DNA of 64,000 nucleotides, taken from positions 35,046 to 99,045 of the forward strand of contig NZ_FNZN01000011.1 of NCBI RefSeq assembly GCF_900109345.1, read 5' to 3'. The notes under the pieces are model-generated. The model was not told where the DNA came from, ran no database searches, and saw nothing but the letters and a program-made list of their open reading frames with translations. Source of the stretch: Maribacter orientalis (GTDB lineage: Bacteria; Bacteroidota; Bacteroidia; Flavobacteriales; Flavobacteriaceae). Both the position numbers and the translations under genes were made by a program. This document shows positions 53,205 to 61,466 of this stretch, one piece after another. Numbering within the stretch: the stretch's first letter is position 1; every line of letters starts with the position of its first letter.

Positions 53205-53978
53205 TTAAACCGTCTGCTTATTTTTTTTGACTATTTCATCGGCCATATTCAAATAATTAGTCGCTCCTTTACTTGCAGCGTCATATTTGATAATACTTTC
53301 TCCATAACTAGGTGCCTCACTTAAACGAACATTTCGTTGAATCACGGTATCGAAAACCATATCTCCAAAATGCTTTCGCACTTCATCCACAACTTGGTTA
53401 GATAATCTTAATCTAGAGTCGTACATGGTTAATAACATACCTTCAATATCTAAATCAGGATTGTGTAGTCGCTGAACACTTTTTATAGTGTTTAAAAGTT
53501 TACCTAAACCTTCAAGTGCGAAATACTCACATTGTATTGGTATAATGACAGAATCTGCAGCCGTTAATGCGTTTAATGTTATTAACCCTAATGAAGGTGC
53601 GCAGTCAATCAATATATAATCGTAATCTTTCTTTAAATCAATAATGGCCTTCTTCAACATATATTCACGCTCATCTTTATCTACCAATTCAATTTCAATG
53701 GCAACAAGATCAATATGTGCGGGAATCAAATCAACATTTGGTGATGTTGTCTGTATAATTGTTTCTTTGGCGCTTTTTGTGTGTTCAAATAACTGATAGG
53801 AACCAAGTTCAACACTATCTACATCAATACCTAACCCTGAAGTGGCATTTGCCTGCGGGTCTGCATCAATTAATAATACTTTTTTTTCAAGTACACCTAG
53901 TGAGGCGGCTAAGTTTACCGTAGTGGTAGTTTTACCTACCCCTCCTTTTTGATTAGCAATAGCAATAATCTTGCCCAT
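53205..53978 (-). CDS. parA: Chromosome-partitioning ATPase ParA (Soj)
   Basis: A deviant Walker ATPase. The ATG at 53978 (MGKIIAIANQKGGVGKTTTT) gives 257 residues; the TTG two codons earlier is not needed. Further motifs are LLIDADPQANATSGLGID, ILIDCAPSLGLITLNAL and PIQCEYFALEGLGKLL. It forms the first gene of parA-parB-DUF5683-dapB-lepB. The 187 bp upstream holds no gene. Confidence 0.96.
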   Translation of the reverse strand: MGKIIAIANQKGGVGKTTTTVNLAASLGVLEKKVLLIDADPQANATSGLGIDVDSVELGSYQLFEHTKSAKETIIQTTSPNVDLIPAHIDLVAIEIELVDKDEREYMLKKAIIDLKKDYDYILIDCAPSLGLITLNALTAADSVIIPIQCEYFALEGLGKLLNTIKSVQRLHNPDLDIEGMLLTMYDSRLRLSNQVVDEVRKHFGDMVFDTVIQRNVRLSEAPSYGESIIKYDAASKGATNYLNMADEIVKKNKQTV

Positions 53979-54165
53979 ATTCAAAGTAAGTTAGGTCGTA
54001 AAAATACGATTATTTATGGGGCTAATGAAAGGATTTTGTTAACACTAGGTGAATAACCAAAGGCATTTCATTAAAAAAGCGTTAAACTTTTAATTATGAA
54101 AGAGTTAAGTAGCACATTTGTGCGTAGTATATCTATTGGTAATAACTTATTAAAATGATATTAAA

Positions 54166-54498
54166 TTAATCATGATCTTTTTGTTTTAAGCTATCTTCAT
54201 ATTCAATTAGATAAATTTCCTCGTTCTTTTTCTTTAGAAAGTATTCTTCGCGAGCAAATCGTTCTAGTTCACCTTCATCTGATAATTTTTCAATAATTAT
54301 TTTGTCTTTGGCAATCTCTTCTTTTAAAAAGTCTTGTGTCTTCTCTAGTTTTTTTATTTCCTTTCTTAGTTCTAAATGAATTAATAATGAATTGGTATCA
54401 AAAAAAAGCATCCAAACTACAAAAACAGAAAGTACCAATACATACATATTGGTCATAATTTTAAACCATTTATTTTTCTTTAAATCTTTAAATGCCAT
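54166..54498 (-). CDS. Septum formation initiator (FtsB/DivIC-like)
   Basis: A 110-residue bitopic protein with a short cytosolic N-terminus, a membrane helix (IMTNMYVLVLSVFVVWMLFF, about residues 14-33) and an extracytoplasmic coiled coil (LRKEIKKLEKTQDFLKEEI). The downstream ELERFAREEYFLKKKNEEIY is the conserved FtsB/DivIC box. It probably acts in the divisome with FtsL/FtsQ. It overlaps udk by one base. Confidence 0.88.
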   Translation of the reverse strand: MAFKDLKKNKWFKIMTNMYVLVLSVFVVWMLFFDTNSLLIHLELRKEIKKLEKTQDFLKEEIAKDKIIIEKLSDEGELERFAREEYFLKKKNEEIYLIEYEDSLKQKDHD

Positions 54499-55112
54499 TA
54501 CTCTTGCATTAATTTTTCATTGATTATACTCCTTACGATTTCAACCGCAACGGTATTGTATTTGTTATTCGGAATTATAATATCGGCATATTCTTTTGTT
54601 GGTTCAATAAATTGCTCATGCATAGGTTTAATGATAGACTGATATTTTTCTAAAGTTTCATCTAAATTCCAACCTCTTTCGTTGACATCTCGTTTTAATC
54701 TTCTAATCAATCTTTCATCTGTATCGGCATGAACAAATATTTTTATATCGAACATCTTACGAATGGCCGAATTGGTCATTATCAATATGCCTTCAACAAT
54801 TATGACTTTGGTAGGGTGGGTAAGAATTGTTTTCGCTGTTCTATTACACTCAAGAAAGGAATATACAGGTTGTTCTATAGACTTTCCGTTTTTAAGCGCG
54901 ATTAAATGTTGTTCTAAAAGGGTGAAATCTATAGAACTTGGATGGTCGAAATTGGTTTTTCTTCTTTCCTCTAAAGATAAGTTAGTTAAGTCATTATAGT
55001 AAGAATCTTGTGAAATTACACCAACTTCCTCATTAGGTAGTTCATTGATAATTTGATTTACTACGGTAGTTTTTCCACAACCAGTTCCACCAGCTATCCC
55101 TATAATTAGCAT
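54498..55112 (-). CDS. udk: Uridine kinase
   Basis: Phosphorylates uridine and cytidine in pyrimidine salvage. The 204-residue protein has the P-loop IGIAGGTGCGKTTVVNQI, SQDSYYNDLTNL, NFDHPSSIDFTLLEQHL and RLIRRLKRDVNERG. It overlaps the DivIC-like gene by one base and starts the leftward pair. Confidence 0.95.
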   Translation of the reverse strand: MLIIGIAGGTGCGKTTVVNQIINELPNEEVGVISQDSYYNDLTNLSLEERRKTNFDHPSSIDFTLLEQHLIALKNGKSIEQPVYSFLECNRTAKTILTHPTKVIIVEGILIMTNSAIRKMFDIKIFVHADTDERLIRRLKRDVNERGWNLDETLEKYQSIIKPMHEQFIEPTKEYADIIIPNNKYNTVAVEIVRSIINEKLMQE

Positions 55113-55208
55113 ACATTTAATTTTGCTTCAAAAATACATATTTGAATTTCAAATATCCGCAAAACTTAAAAATCAAGTTTAAATAACATCGCTTGAAATA
55201 CTAAACCT

Positions 55209-55216
55209 TATTTTTG
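55209..55216 (+). promoter_or_regulatory. -7 promoter box immediately before the MFS transporter gene
   Basis: TATTTTTG is an exact TAnnTTTG match only 4 bp before the annotated ATG. A start site about 5-7 bases downstream would make the mRNA nearly leaderless or shift translation to a later ATG (55266). No good -33 element was found. Confidence 0.4.
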
Positions 55217-55220
55217 CACG

Positions 55221-56444
55221 ATGCAAAGTGAACAGGTAAAACCCAATTTTGAGTTTGTTGCCCTAATGGCATCTTTAATGTCTATAGTAGCATTGACTAT
55301 TGATGCAATTTTACCGGCTATAGCTGATATTGGGGTATCTATACATAGCCTTGACCCTACTAGAAATCAGTTATTGGTTACTATGATATTTTTGGGCTTA
55401 GGGGTAGGACAATTATTCTTTGGCCCACTTTCCGATAGCCTAGGTAGAAAACCAATAGTATACTTTGGATTCATAATTTTTTTAATCGCAAGTGTTATTT
55501 GTATAGTAGCCCCTAATCTTGAGATTATGTTGGTAGGTCGCGTATTGCAGGGTGTCGGACTTTCAGCTCCTAGAACGATTAGTATATCTATAATTCGTGA
55601 TACATATAGAGGAGATTACATGGCAAAAATTATGTCGTTCGTAACTGCATTCTTTATACTGGTACCCATCGTTGCACCTGCAATTGGTAAAGCGATTTTA
55701 GATATTATGGGCTGGCAAGGTATTTTTTATATTCAATTGTTTTTCGCATTAGTAGTAGGTATTTGGTTTTGGAAACGTCAAGAGGAAACTTTGAATCCAA
55801 TTTTTAAGGTGCCATTTTCTTTATCTGTTTTTATGACAGGAACAAAAGAAATAATGAGGTACAAAGAAACTGTTTCATGCACCCTTATTTCAGGCTTAAT
55901 TACGGGATCGTTTTTAGTGTATTTAAGTTCTGCTCAACATGTATTTGAAGATTTGTATGGACTAACCGAAACCTTCCCTTATGTTTTCGCAGGTTTAGCA
56001 TTTTCTGTGGGTATTTCCACGCTTATGAACGGCACTTTGGTATTGCGCTTCGGAATGCGAAACTTATCATTTTTAGCTTTGGTTATGTTTACAACTCTAG
56101 CTTTAGGGTATAGTTTGGTATTCTGGAATTCAGAAGATCCTGGTTTAGGGGTGTTATTAACTTTTCTTTTTTTATTATTTCTTTGCTTGGGCTTTATTTG
56201 GGGGAATATGAGGTCGATTGCCATGGAGCCTATTGGCCACATTGCGGGTATAGGTGCTGCCATTACAGGTTTCATATCTACCATCTTATCTATTCCAATA
56301 TCTATATTCGTAGGTAGTTTTATTGAAGATTCTGTATGGGCTCTTTTCGCAGGTTTGGGCTTTTGTGGCTTGTTGTCCGTGCTATTGTTTTTAGCTTTTA
56401 AAACACGACCGTTGTTTGCAAACAATCACGCATATACCAATTGA
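55221..56444 (+). CDS. Bcr/CflA-type major facilitator superfamily exporter
   Basis: A 407-residue transporter with 12 predicted membrane segments. The DHA1 family motif is GVGQLFFGPLSDSLGRKPIVY, and motif C is near VLQGVGLSAPRTISISIIRD. Bcr/CflA proteins export drugs such as bicyclomycin, chloramphenicol or sulfonamides, or small peptides; the substrate here is unknown. It is monocistronic, with 227 bp of noncoding sequence before the acs terminator. Confidence 0.92.
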   Translation: MQSEQVKPNFEFVALMASLMSIVALTIDAILPAIADIGVSIHSLDPTRNQLLVTMIFLGLGVGQLFFGPLSDSLGRKPIVYFGFIIFLIASVICIVAPNLEIMLVGRVLQGVGLSAPRTISISIIRDTYRGDYMAKIMSFVTAFFILVPIVAPAIGKAILDIMGWQGIFYIQLFFALVVGIWFWKRQEETLNPIFKVPFSLSVFMTGTKEIMRYKETVSCTLISGLITGSFLVYLSSAQHVFEDLYGLTETFPYVFAGLAFSVGISTLMNGTLVLRFGMRNLSFLALVMFTTLALGYSLVFWNSEDPGLGVLLTFLFLLFLCLGFIWGNMRSIAMEPIGHIAGIGAAITGFISTILSIPISIFVGSFIEDSVWALFAGLGFCGLLSVLLFLAFKTRPLFANNHAYTN

Positions 56445-56603
56445 ATATTTTTGAGTTTATTGGTATTTCTATGCTTTTATTTATCTTCAATAGCTAAAAT
56501 TTTATGTTCCGAATTTTATATAAGATAGGGTCCTTTTTACTTGTGGCCTGAATTTTAGCTGTTCGTAATATCCAAAGGGCCTATTTCAAAATTATAATGA
56601 ATT

Positions 56604-56654
56604 AAAAAATATCCTTCATTAAACCAATTTTAAATTTGATTTAATGAAGGATAT
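56604..56654 (-). terminator. Terminator of the acs operon
   Basis: A perfect 15-bp stem (ATATCCTTCATTAAA at 56609-56623 with TTTAATGAAGGATAT at 56640-56654) is followed on the minus strand by a T-run (56604-56608). Confidence 0.9.
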
Positions 56655-56671
56655 GCTCTACTAATAAAGTT

Positions 56672-58579
56672 TTACAGAGAATTATCCATAATTTCTTGAA
56701 CAATCTCCGGATTTAAAAGTGTACTAGTATCCCCTAAATTACTTGTGTCATTACTAGCAATTTTACGAAGAATTCTACGCATAATTTTACCACTACGGGT
56801 TTTTGGAAGTCCAGAGACAAACTGAATTTTATCCAACTTGGCAATAGGTCCTATGTGCTCTGTAATTTGTTGATTAATCTCTCTTTTTAAATTCTCTCGG
56901 TCTCTACTTTCACCGGTTTCTTTCAAAATAACAAATCCGTAAAGAGCATTACCTTTTACATCATGTGGGAAACCTACAATTGCTGATTCTGCCACTGCAG
57001 GATGTTCATTGATTGAATCTTCAATTGGTGCTGTACCTAAGTTATGACCAGAAACAATAATAACATCATCAACACGACCTGTTATTCGGTAATACCCAAC
57101 GGCATCTCTAAGAGCACCATCACCCGTAAAATACATGTTTTCGTAAGCTGAGAAATAAGTATCTCTATATCGGTCATGATTTCCCCAAATGGTTCTGGCG
57201 ATTGAAGGCCATGGAAATTTTATACATAGTCGACCTTCAACTTGATTTCCTTTTATTTCTTTGGCGTTCTCATCCATTAGTGCTGGTTGAATACCAATAA
57301 ATGGTAATGTCGCGTAGGTAGGTGCCGTTGGTGTTACATACGGTATTGGGGTTATCATTATTCCCCCAGTTTCCGTTTGCCACCATGTATCAACGATAGG
57401 GCTATTTTTCTTGCCTACGTTATTGTTATACCAGTGCCATGCTTCCTCATTAATAGGTTCGCCTACCGAGCCTAATACCTTTAGACTTGAAAGGTCATAT
57501 TTTTCAACATATTCTAAATTCTCTTTTGCTAATGCCCTTATAGCGGTAGGTGCGGTATAAAATTGATTTACTTTATGTTTTTGAATAACATCCCAAAAGC
57601 GACCATAATCTGGATAGGATGGTACGCCTTCAAACATTAATGTAGTAGCACCATTTGCTAGTGGCCCGTATACAATATAAGAATGACCTGTAATCCAACC
57701 TATATCGGCGGTACACCAATAAACATCATTTTCGGTGTATTGAAATACATTTTTGAACGTATAGGCAGTATATACCATGTAGCCAGCGGTTGTGTGGACC
57801 ATGCCTTTTGGTGTGCCGGTTGAGCCTGATGTGTATAGAATGAAAAGTGGGTCTTCAGCATCCATAATCTCTGCAACACAATCGGCATAAGCTTCATCCA
57901 ATAAAGGCTGTAACCATTTATCCCTACCAGCTTCCATATAAATTTCTGAACCAGTCCGTTTCACAACAAGAACATTTTCTACTCCAGGACATTCTTCGAG
58001 AGCTTTATCAACAATCCCCTTTAAATCGATTGATTTTGTACCTCTAAAAGAACCATCGGAAGTAATAACCATTTTACAATCAGAATCATTGATTCGGGTA
58101 GATAATGCATTTGAAGAGAATCCTGCAAATACTACAGAATGTATAGCGCCTATTCTCGCACAAGCTAAAAGCGCTACAGCAAGCTCAGGTATCATAGGTA
58201 AATAGATGCAAACACGGTCACCTTTTTTTACCCCGTGGTCTAAAAATACATTCGCCATTCGACAAACTCTTTCGTGTAGTTGTCTATAGGTAATATGAAC
58301 CGCTTCCTCTTTTGGATTGTTGGGCTCAAATATGATGGCAGTTTTAGTACCCCTTGTTGGTAAATGACGATCTAAACAGTTTTCTGTAATGTTCAATTTT
58401 GCGCCTTCGAACCATTTTATTTCTGGCTTTTTAAAATCCCAGCTCAAAACATTGTCCCATCGCTTACGCCAAACAAAATGCTCTTCGGCAATTTCTTCCC
58501 AAAAGGCTTCAGGATTACGGACCGATTTACGATATACTTGAAAATATTCCTCTAAATGTTTGATGTGGTAATTACTCAT
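56672..58579 (-). CDS. acs: Acetyl-CoA synthetase (AMP-forming)
   Basis: Activates acetate to acetyl-CoA via acetyl-AMP. The 635-residue protein carries the acyl-adenylate signature FILYTSGSTGTPKGMVHTT, DTWWQTETGGIMITPIP, YFTGDGALRDAVGYYRITGR, VSGHNLGTAPIEDS and the regulatory acetylation lysine in KTRSGKIMRRILR. It is the last gene of DUF4212-actP-acs, the standard acetate uptake and use operon. Confidence 0.97.
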   Translation of the reverse strand: MSNYHIKHLEEYFQVYRKSVRNPEAFWEEIAEEHFVWRKRWDNVLSWDFKKPEIKWFEGAKLNITENCLDRHLPTRGTKTAIIFEPNNPKEEAVHITYRQLHERVCRMANVFLDHGVKKGDRVCIYLPMIPELAVALLACARIGAIHSVVFAGFSSNALSTRINDSDCKMVITSDGSFRGTKSIDLKGIVDKALEECPGVENVLVVKRTGSEIYMEAGRDKWLQPLLDEAYADCVAEIMDAEDPLFILYTSGSTGTPKGMVHTTAGYMVYTAYTFKNVFQYTENDVYWCTADIGWITGHSYIVYGPLANGATTLMFEGVPSYPDYGRFWDVIQKHKVNQFYTAPTAIRALAKENLEYVEKYDLSSLKVLGSVGEPINEEAWHWYNNNVGKKNSPIVDTWWQTETGGIMITPIPYVTPTAPTYATLPFIGIQPALMDENAKEIKGNQVEGRLCIKFPWPSIARTIWGNHDRYRDTYFSAYENMYFTGDGALRDAVGYYRITGRVDDVIIVSGHNLGTAPIEDSINEHPAVAESAIVGFPHDVKGNALYGFVILKETGESRDRENLKREINQQITEHIGPIAKLDKIQFVSGLPKTRSGKIMRRILRKIASNDTSNLGDTSTLLNPEIVQEIMDNSL

Positions 58580-58651
58580 TGTACTCGTTAATTTTAAATT
58601 CTATAAGTATAAAAATCTTTATGCTATTTATAAAAGTTGATTTGTTTTGAA

Positions 58652-60346
58652 TTAATGCCCGGTGGCTTCACCAGCACCACTTGGTATTCTAATGTTCTCT
58701 ACAATTTCTTGTACATCTTCTGGCGGTTCTGGTGTAAATTGTAAAACAATAATTGCTACAATAAAGTTAGCAATCATGGCGATACTACCAAAACCTTCTG
58801 GTGAAATACCAAACCACCAATCTGCCTCGGTACCGCCGCCAAACCAACCAAATTTGAATTTAGTCATATAGAAAAGCATCAGAATTATACCGACAACCAT
58901 TCCACTAATGGCGCCTTCCTTATTCATTTTTTTATAAAAAATACCAAGCACGATAGCCGGAAAAAATGATGCTGCTGCTAAACCAAAAGCTAATGCTACT
59001 ACAGCGGCCACAAAACCTGGCGGATTGATACCAAAGTAACCAGCAATGGCTACTGCAACTGTTGCTGCACCTCTAGCCACCCATAATTCTGCTTTGTCAG
59101 AAATGTTAGGGTTAAATACTTTCTTTACTAAATCATGAGAAACTGATGCAGAAATCACAAGTAAAAGACCTGCTGCGGTTGATAGTGCCGCTGCAAGGCC
59201 ACCAGCCGCTACTAAAGCTATGACCCATGCTGGTAAATCAGCAATTTCAGGATTAGCCAAAACCATAATATCGTTGTCAATCGTCAACTCGTTTTTATCT
59301 TTATCTGCTACATATTGAATTTTACCATCCGCATTTTTATCGTCAAAAGCCAATAATCCGGTTTCTTCCCAATTTTTAAACCAAACTGGCATACTAGAAT
59401 ATTCTTCGTTGCTAACCGTGTTAATCAAGTTCGTTTTTGCAAATACAGAGACTGCGGGTGCTGTGGTATAAAGAATTGCAATTAACAGTAATGCTAAGCC
59501 AGCAGACTTTCGTGCATCTTTAACTTTCTTTACGGTAAAGAATCTAACAATTACATGAGGTAAGCCTGCAGTACCCACCATTAAAGCCAAGGTAATTGCA
59601 AATACATCGGTTAATGATTTTGAACCGTCCGTATACTTGTTAAATCCAAGTTCAGTAGAAAGTCCGTCTAGTTTATCCAATAAAAAAGTTCCTGAACCAT
59701 CATTTAAAGTAGAACCCATACCTAGTTGAGGAATAGGGTTGCCGGTCATTTGTATCGAAATAAAAATGGCAGGTACCATAAAAGCGAAAATTAGAACACA
59801 ATATTGTGCTACTTGCGTGTATGTTATGCCTTTCATTCCACCTAAAACGGCATAGAATAAAACAATTACCATCCCAATGATTACACCAGTGTTTATGTCC
59901 ACTTGAAGAAATCTTGAGAAAACTACACCTACACCGCGCATTTGACCTGCTACATAGGTAAATGAAACTATAAGGGCACAAATAACAGCAACGATACGTG
60001 CTGTTTTTGAATAATAGCGATCACCAATAAAATCGGGTACAGTAAACTTTCCGAATTTACGTAAATAGGGCGCTAACAATAATGCTAGTAGTACATAGCC
60101 GCCAGTCCAGCCCATTAGGTAAACAGAGCCATCATATCCTGCAAAGGAAATGATACCTGCCATTGAAATAAAAGATGCGGCCGACATCCAATCTGCAGCA
60201 GTTGCCATACCGTTGGCAAGAGGAGAAACTCCACCACCGGCAACATAAAAATCTTTTGTAGAACCTGCTCGAGAATAAATTGCTATTCCTATGTAAAGGG
60301 CAAAAGTGAGCCCTACTAAAATATACGTCCAAGTTTGAACACTCAT
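58652..60346 (-). CDS. actP: Sodium:solute symporter, probable acetate permease (ActP)
   Basis: A 564-residue SSS family transporter with about 13 hydrophobic segments. Motifs include STKDFYVAGGGVSPLANGMA, the sodium-site segment MSAASFISMAGIISF, AVLGGMKGITYTQVAQY and GLAAALSTAAGLLLVIS. Its place between the DUF4212 gene and acs indicates acetate (or another short monocarboxylate) as substrate. It contains an extra soluble loop (about residues 310-365) found in this subfamily. Confidence 0.92.
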   Translation of the reverse strand: MSVQTWTYILVGLTFALYIGIAIYSRAGSTKDFYVAGGGVSPLANGMATAADWMSAASFISMAGIISFAGYDGSVYLMGWTGGYVLLALLLAPYLRKFGKFTVPDFIGDRYYSKTARIVAVICALIVSFTYVAGQMRGVGVVFSRFLQVDINTGVIIGMVIVLFYAVLGGMKGITYTQVAQYCVLIFAFMVPAIFISIQMTGNPIPQLGMGSTLNDGSGTFLLDKLDGLSTELGFNKYTDGSKSLTDVFAITLALMVGTAGLPHVIVRFFTVKKVKDARKSAGLALLLIAILYTTAPAVSVFAKTNLINTVSNEEYSSMPVWFKNWEETGLLAFDDKNADGKIQYVADKDKNELTIDNDIMVLANPEIADLPAWVIALVAAGGLAAALSTAAGLLLVISASVSHDLVKKVFNPNISDKAELWVARGAATVAVAIAGYFGINPPGFVAAVVALAFGLAAASFFPAIVLGIFYKKMNKEGAISGMVVGIILMLFYMTKFKFGWFGGGTEADWWFGISPEGFGSIAMIANFIVAIIVLQFTPEPPEDVQEIVENIRIPSGAGEATGH

Positions 60347-60380
60347 TTATTGTTTTTTTGATGGTTGGTTTTATATTGGT

Positions 60381-60641
60381 CTATTCGTTATAGCCATATT
60401 TCTTATCTAGTTTGTTCATTAAACGAACATAGACAAATATGAGGATTACAAAAACATAGATTGATCCTTGTTGCGCAAACCAAAAGCCTAATTTAAAGCC
60501 ACCTATTCTAATAGAATCTAAGGCATCTTTAAATAAAATTCCTGCACCGAAAGAAACTACAAACCAAATTGAGAGAAGAATAAATAAGTATTTTACATTT
60601 TCTTTCCAGTATGCTGTTGCTTTTTTTTGTTTTTCGGACAT
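60381..60641 (-). CDS. DUF4212 small membrane subunit of the acetate symporter
   Basis: The 86-residue protein has two membrane helices (LFILLSIWFVVSFGAGILF and IYVFVILIFVYVRLM) with the DUF4212 pattern AYWKENVKYL...GFKLGFWFAQQGSIY. It is the partner found next to ActP-like symporters. It opens the operon; a 34-bp gap precedes actP. Confidence 0.92.
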   Translation of the reverse strand: MSEKQKKATAYWKENVKYLFILLSIWFVVSFGAGILFKDALDSIRIGGFKLGFWFAQQGSIYVFVILIFVYVRLMNKLDKKYGYNE

Positions 60642-61466
60642 AGTAAAACCTTATTGAATTGTTTTATAATGACCTAAGATAACAATTTGAACTGATACCC
60701 AATAGGCAATATTTCACTAGGTTAATAAACAACTCAGCTTGAAGGGTAATTACGCAATTATTTGTCATAATACATAACATTGGTATGTTTCTAAATACAA
60801 ATAACTCTCAGTAAAGCAAAAATAAGTGCCTATTTAAATTCGATGTTCGTTTTTGAGAGGAACACAACATTTTAGTTTTTATAATGCTGAAGGTTGTCAA
60901 TGAATTTAAAAGGTTTTTTTTGGGTAAAATACTTCATAAGTAAAACAAGCACTTTTTTGAAAACAATGGATGATTATAATTTTATTCTGTTATCAAATAT
61001 GTTCTAATTGAGGCTTTCGACCATAGTTTGTTATGTTTTCACAACATAAATATTTAAGACGAATAATCTTTTTCAATATTTGGGTGTACATACTGTTTTT
61101 AGGTTAGAATTTACTTAGAGGCTTTTTCGTATGCACAAGAATCTTATGATGCCTATAACTTCTTCATTTCTAGTAAAATTGGATAGACCTAGAGTCTTGA
61201 TTTATAGACGCGACTTTATAAATAGTTGGGTATATATCGCATCTGATATCCGAGCCATATATTTAGATGTCATTTTATTGCCCAAAGTGCGCCCCATACT
61301 CTCGAGCTCTTCTTTCTTTAACATATAGCAGAGCCTCAAAAAGGCTAAAAATAATAACAATATTCTTTACGAGTTAACACTAAACCTTTCATCATGGGTT
61401 TAAATAGTTGCTAGCTTACTCTTAGTACAAAATTCATAAATAACATAGTATAACCAATCAAAACCA
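60642..61466. other. 825-bp intergenic region without a convincing gene
   Basis: Very AT-rich. It holds the upstream region of the acetate operon (left end) and of the surface-protein gene (right end). A perfect 7-bp dyad with a 5-base loop (TTATGTT-TTCAC-AACATAA) is at 61031-61049. Minus-strand 61202-61324 is an open frame of 40 codons (starting MLKKEELESMGRTL); in the same frame past its stop another 28 codons are open, perhaps a gene remnant. No RNA gene was recognised. Confidence 0.5.

Noticed and set aside
53205..55112. A parS centromere site near parA/parB
   Set aside because: No TGTTCCACGTGGAACA-like 16-mer was seen. A GCACA-TT-TGTGC palindrome at 54112-54123 is unrelated in sequence.
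55979..56425. 148-codon minus-strand frame opposite the MFS transporter
   Set aside because: Antisense to membrane helices; lysine/proline-rich pseudo-translation.
61131..61328. 65-codon plus-strand open frame in the intergenic region
   Set aside because: Composition is atypical, there is no recognisable family or promoter, and the opposite strand has a competing frame. Not called.
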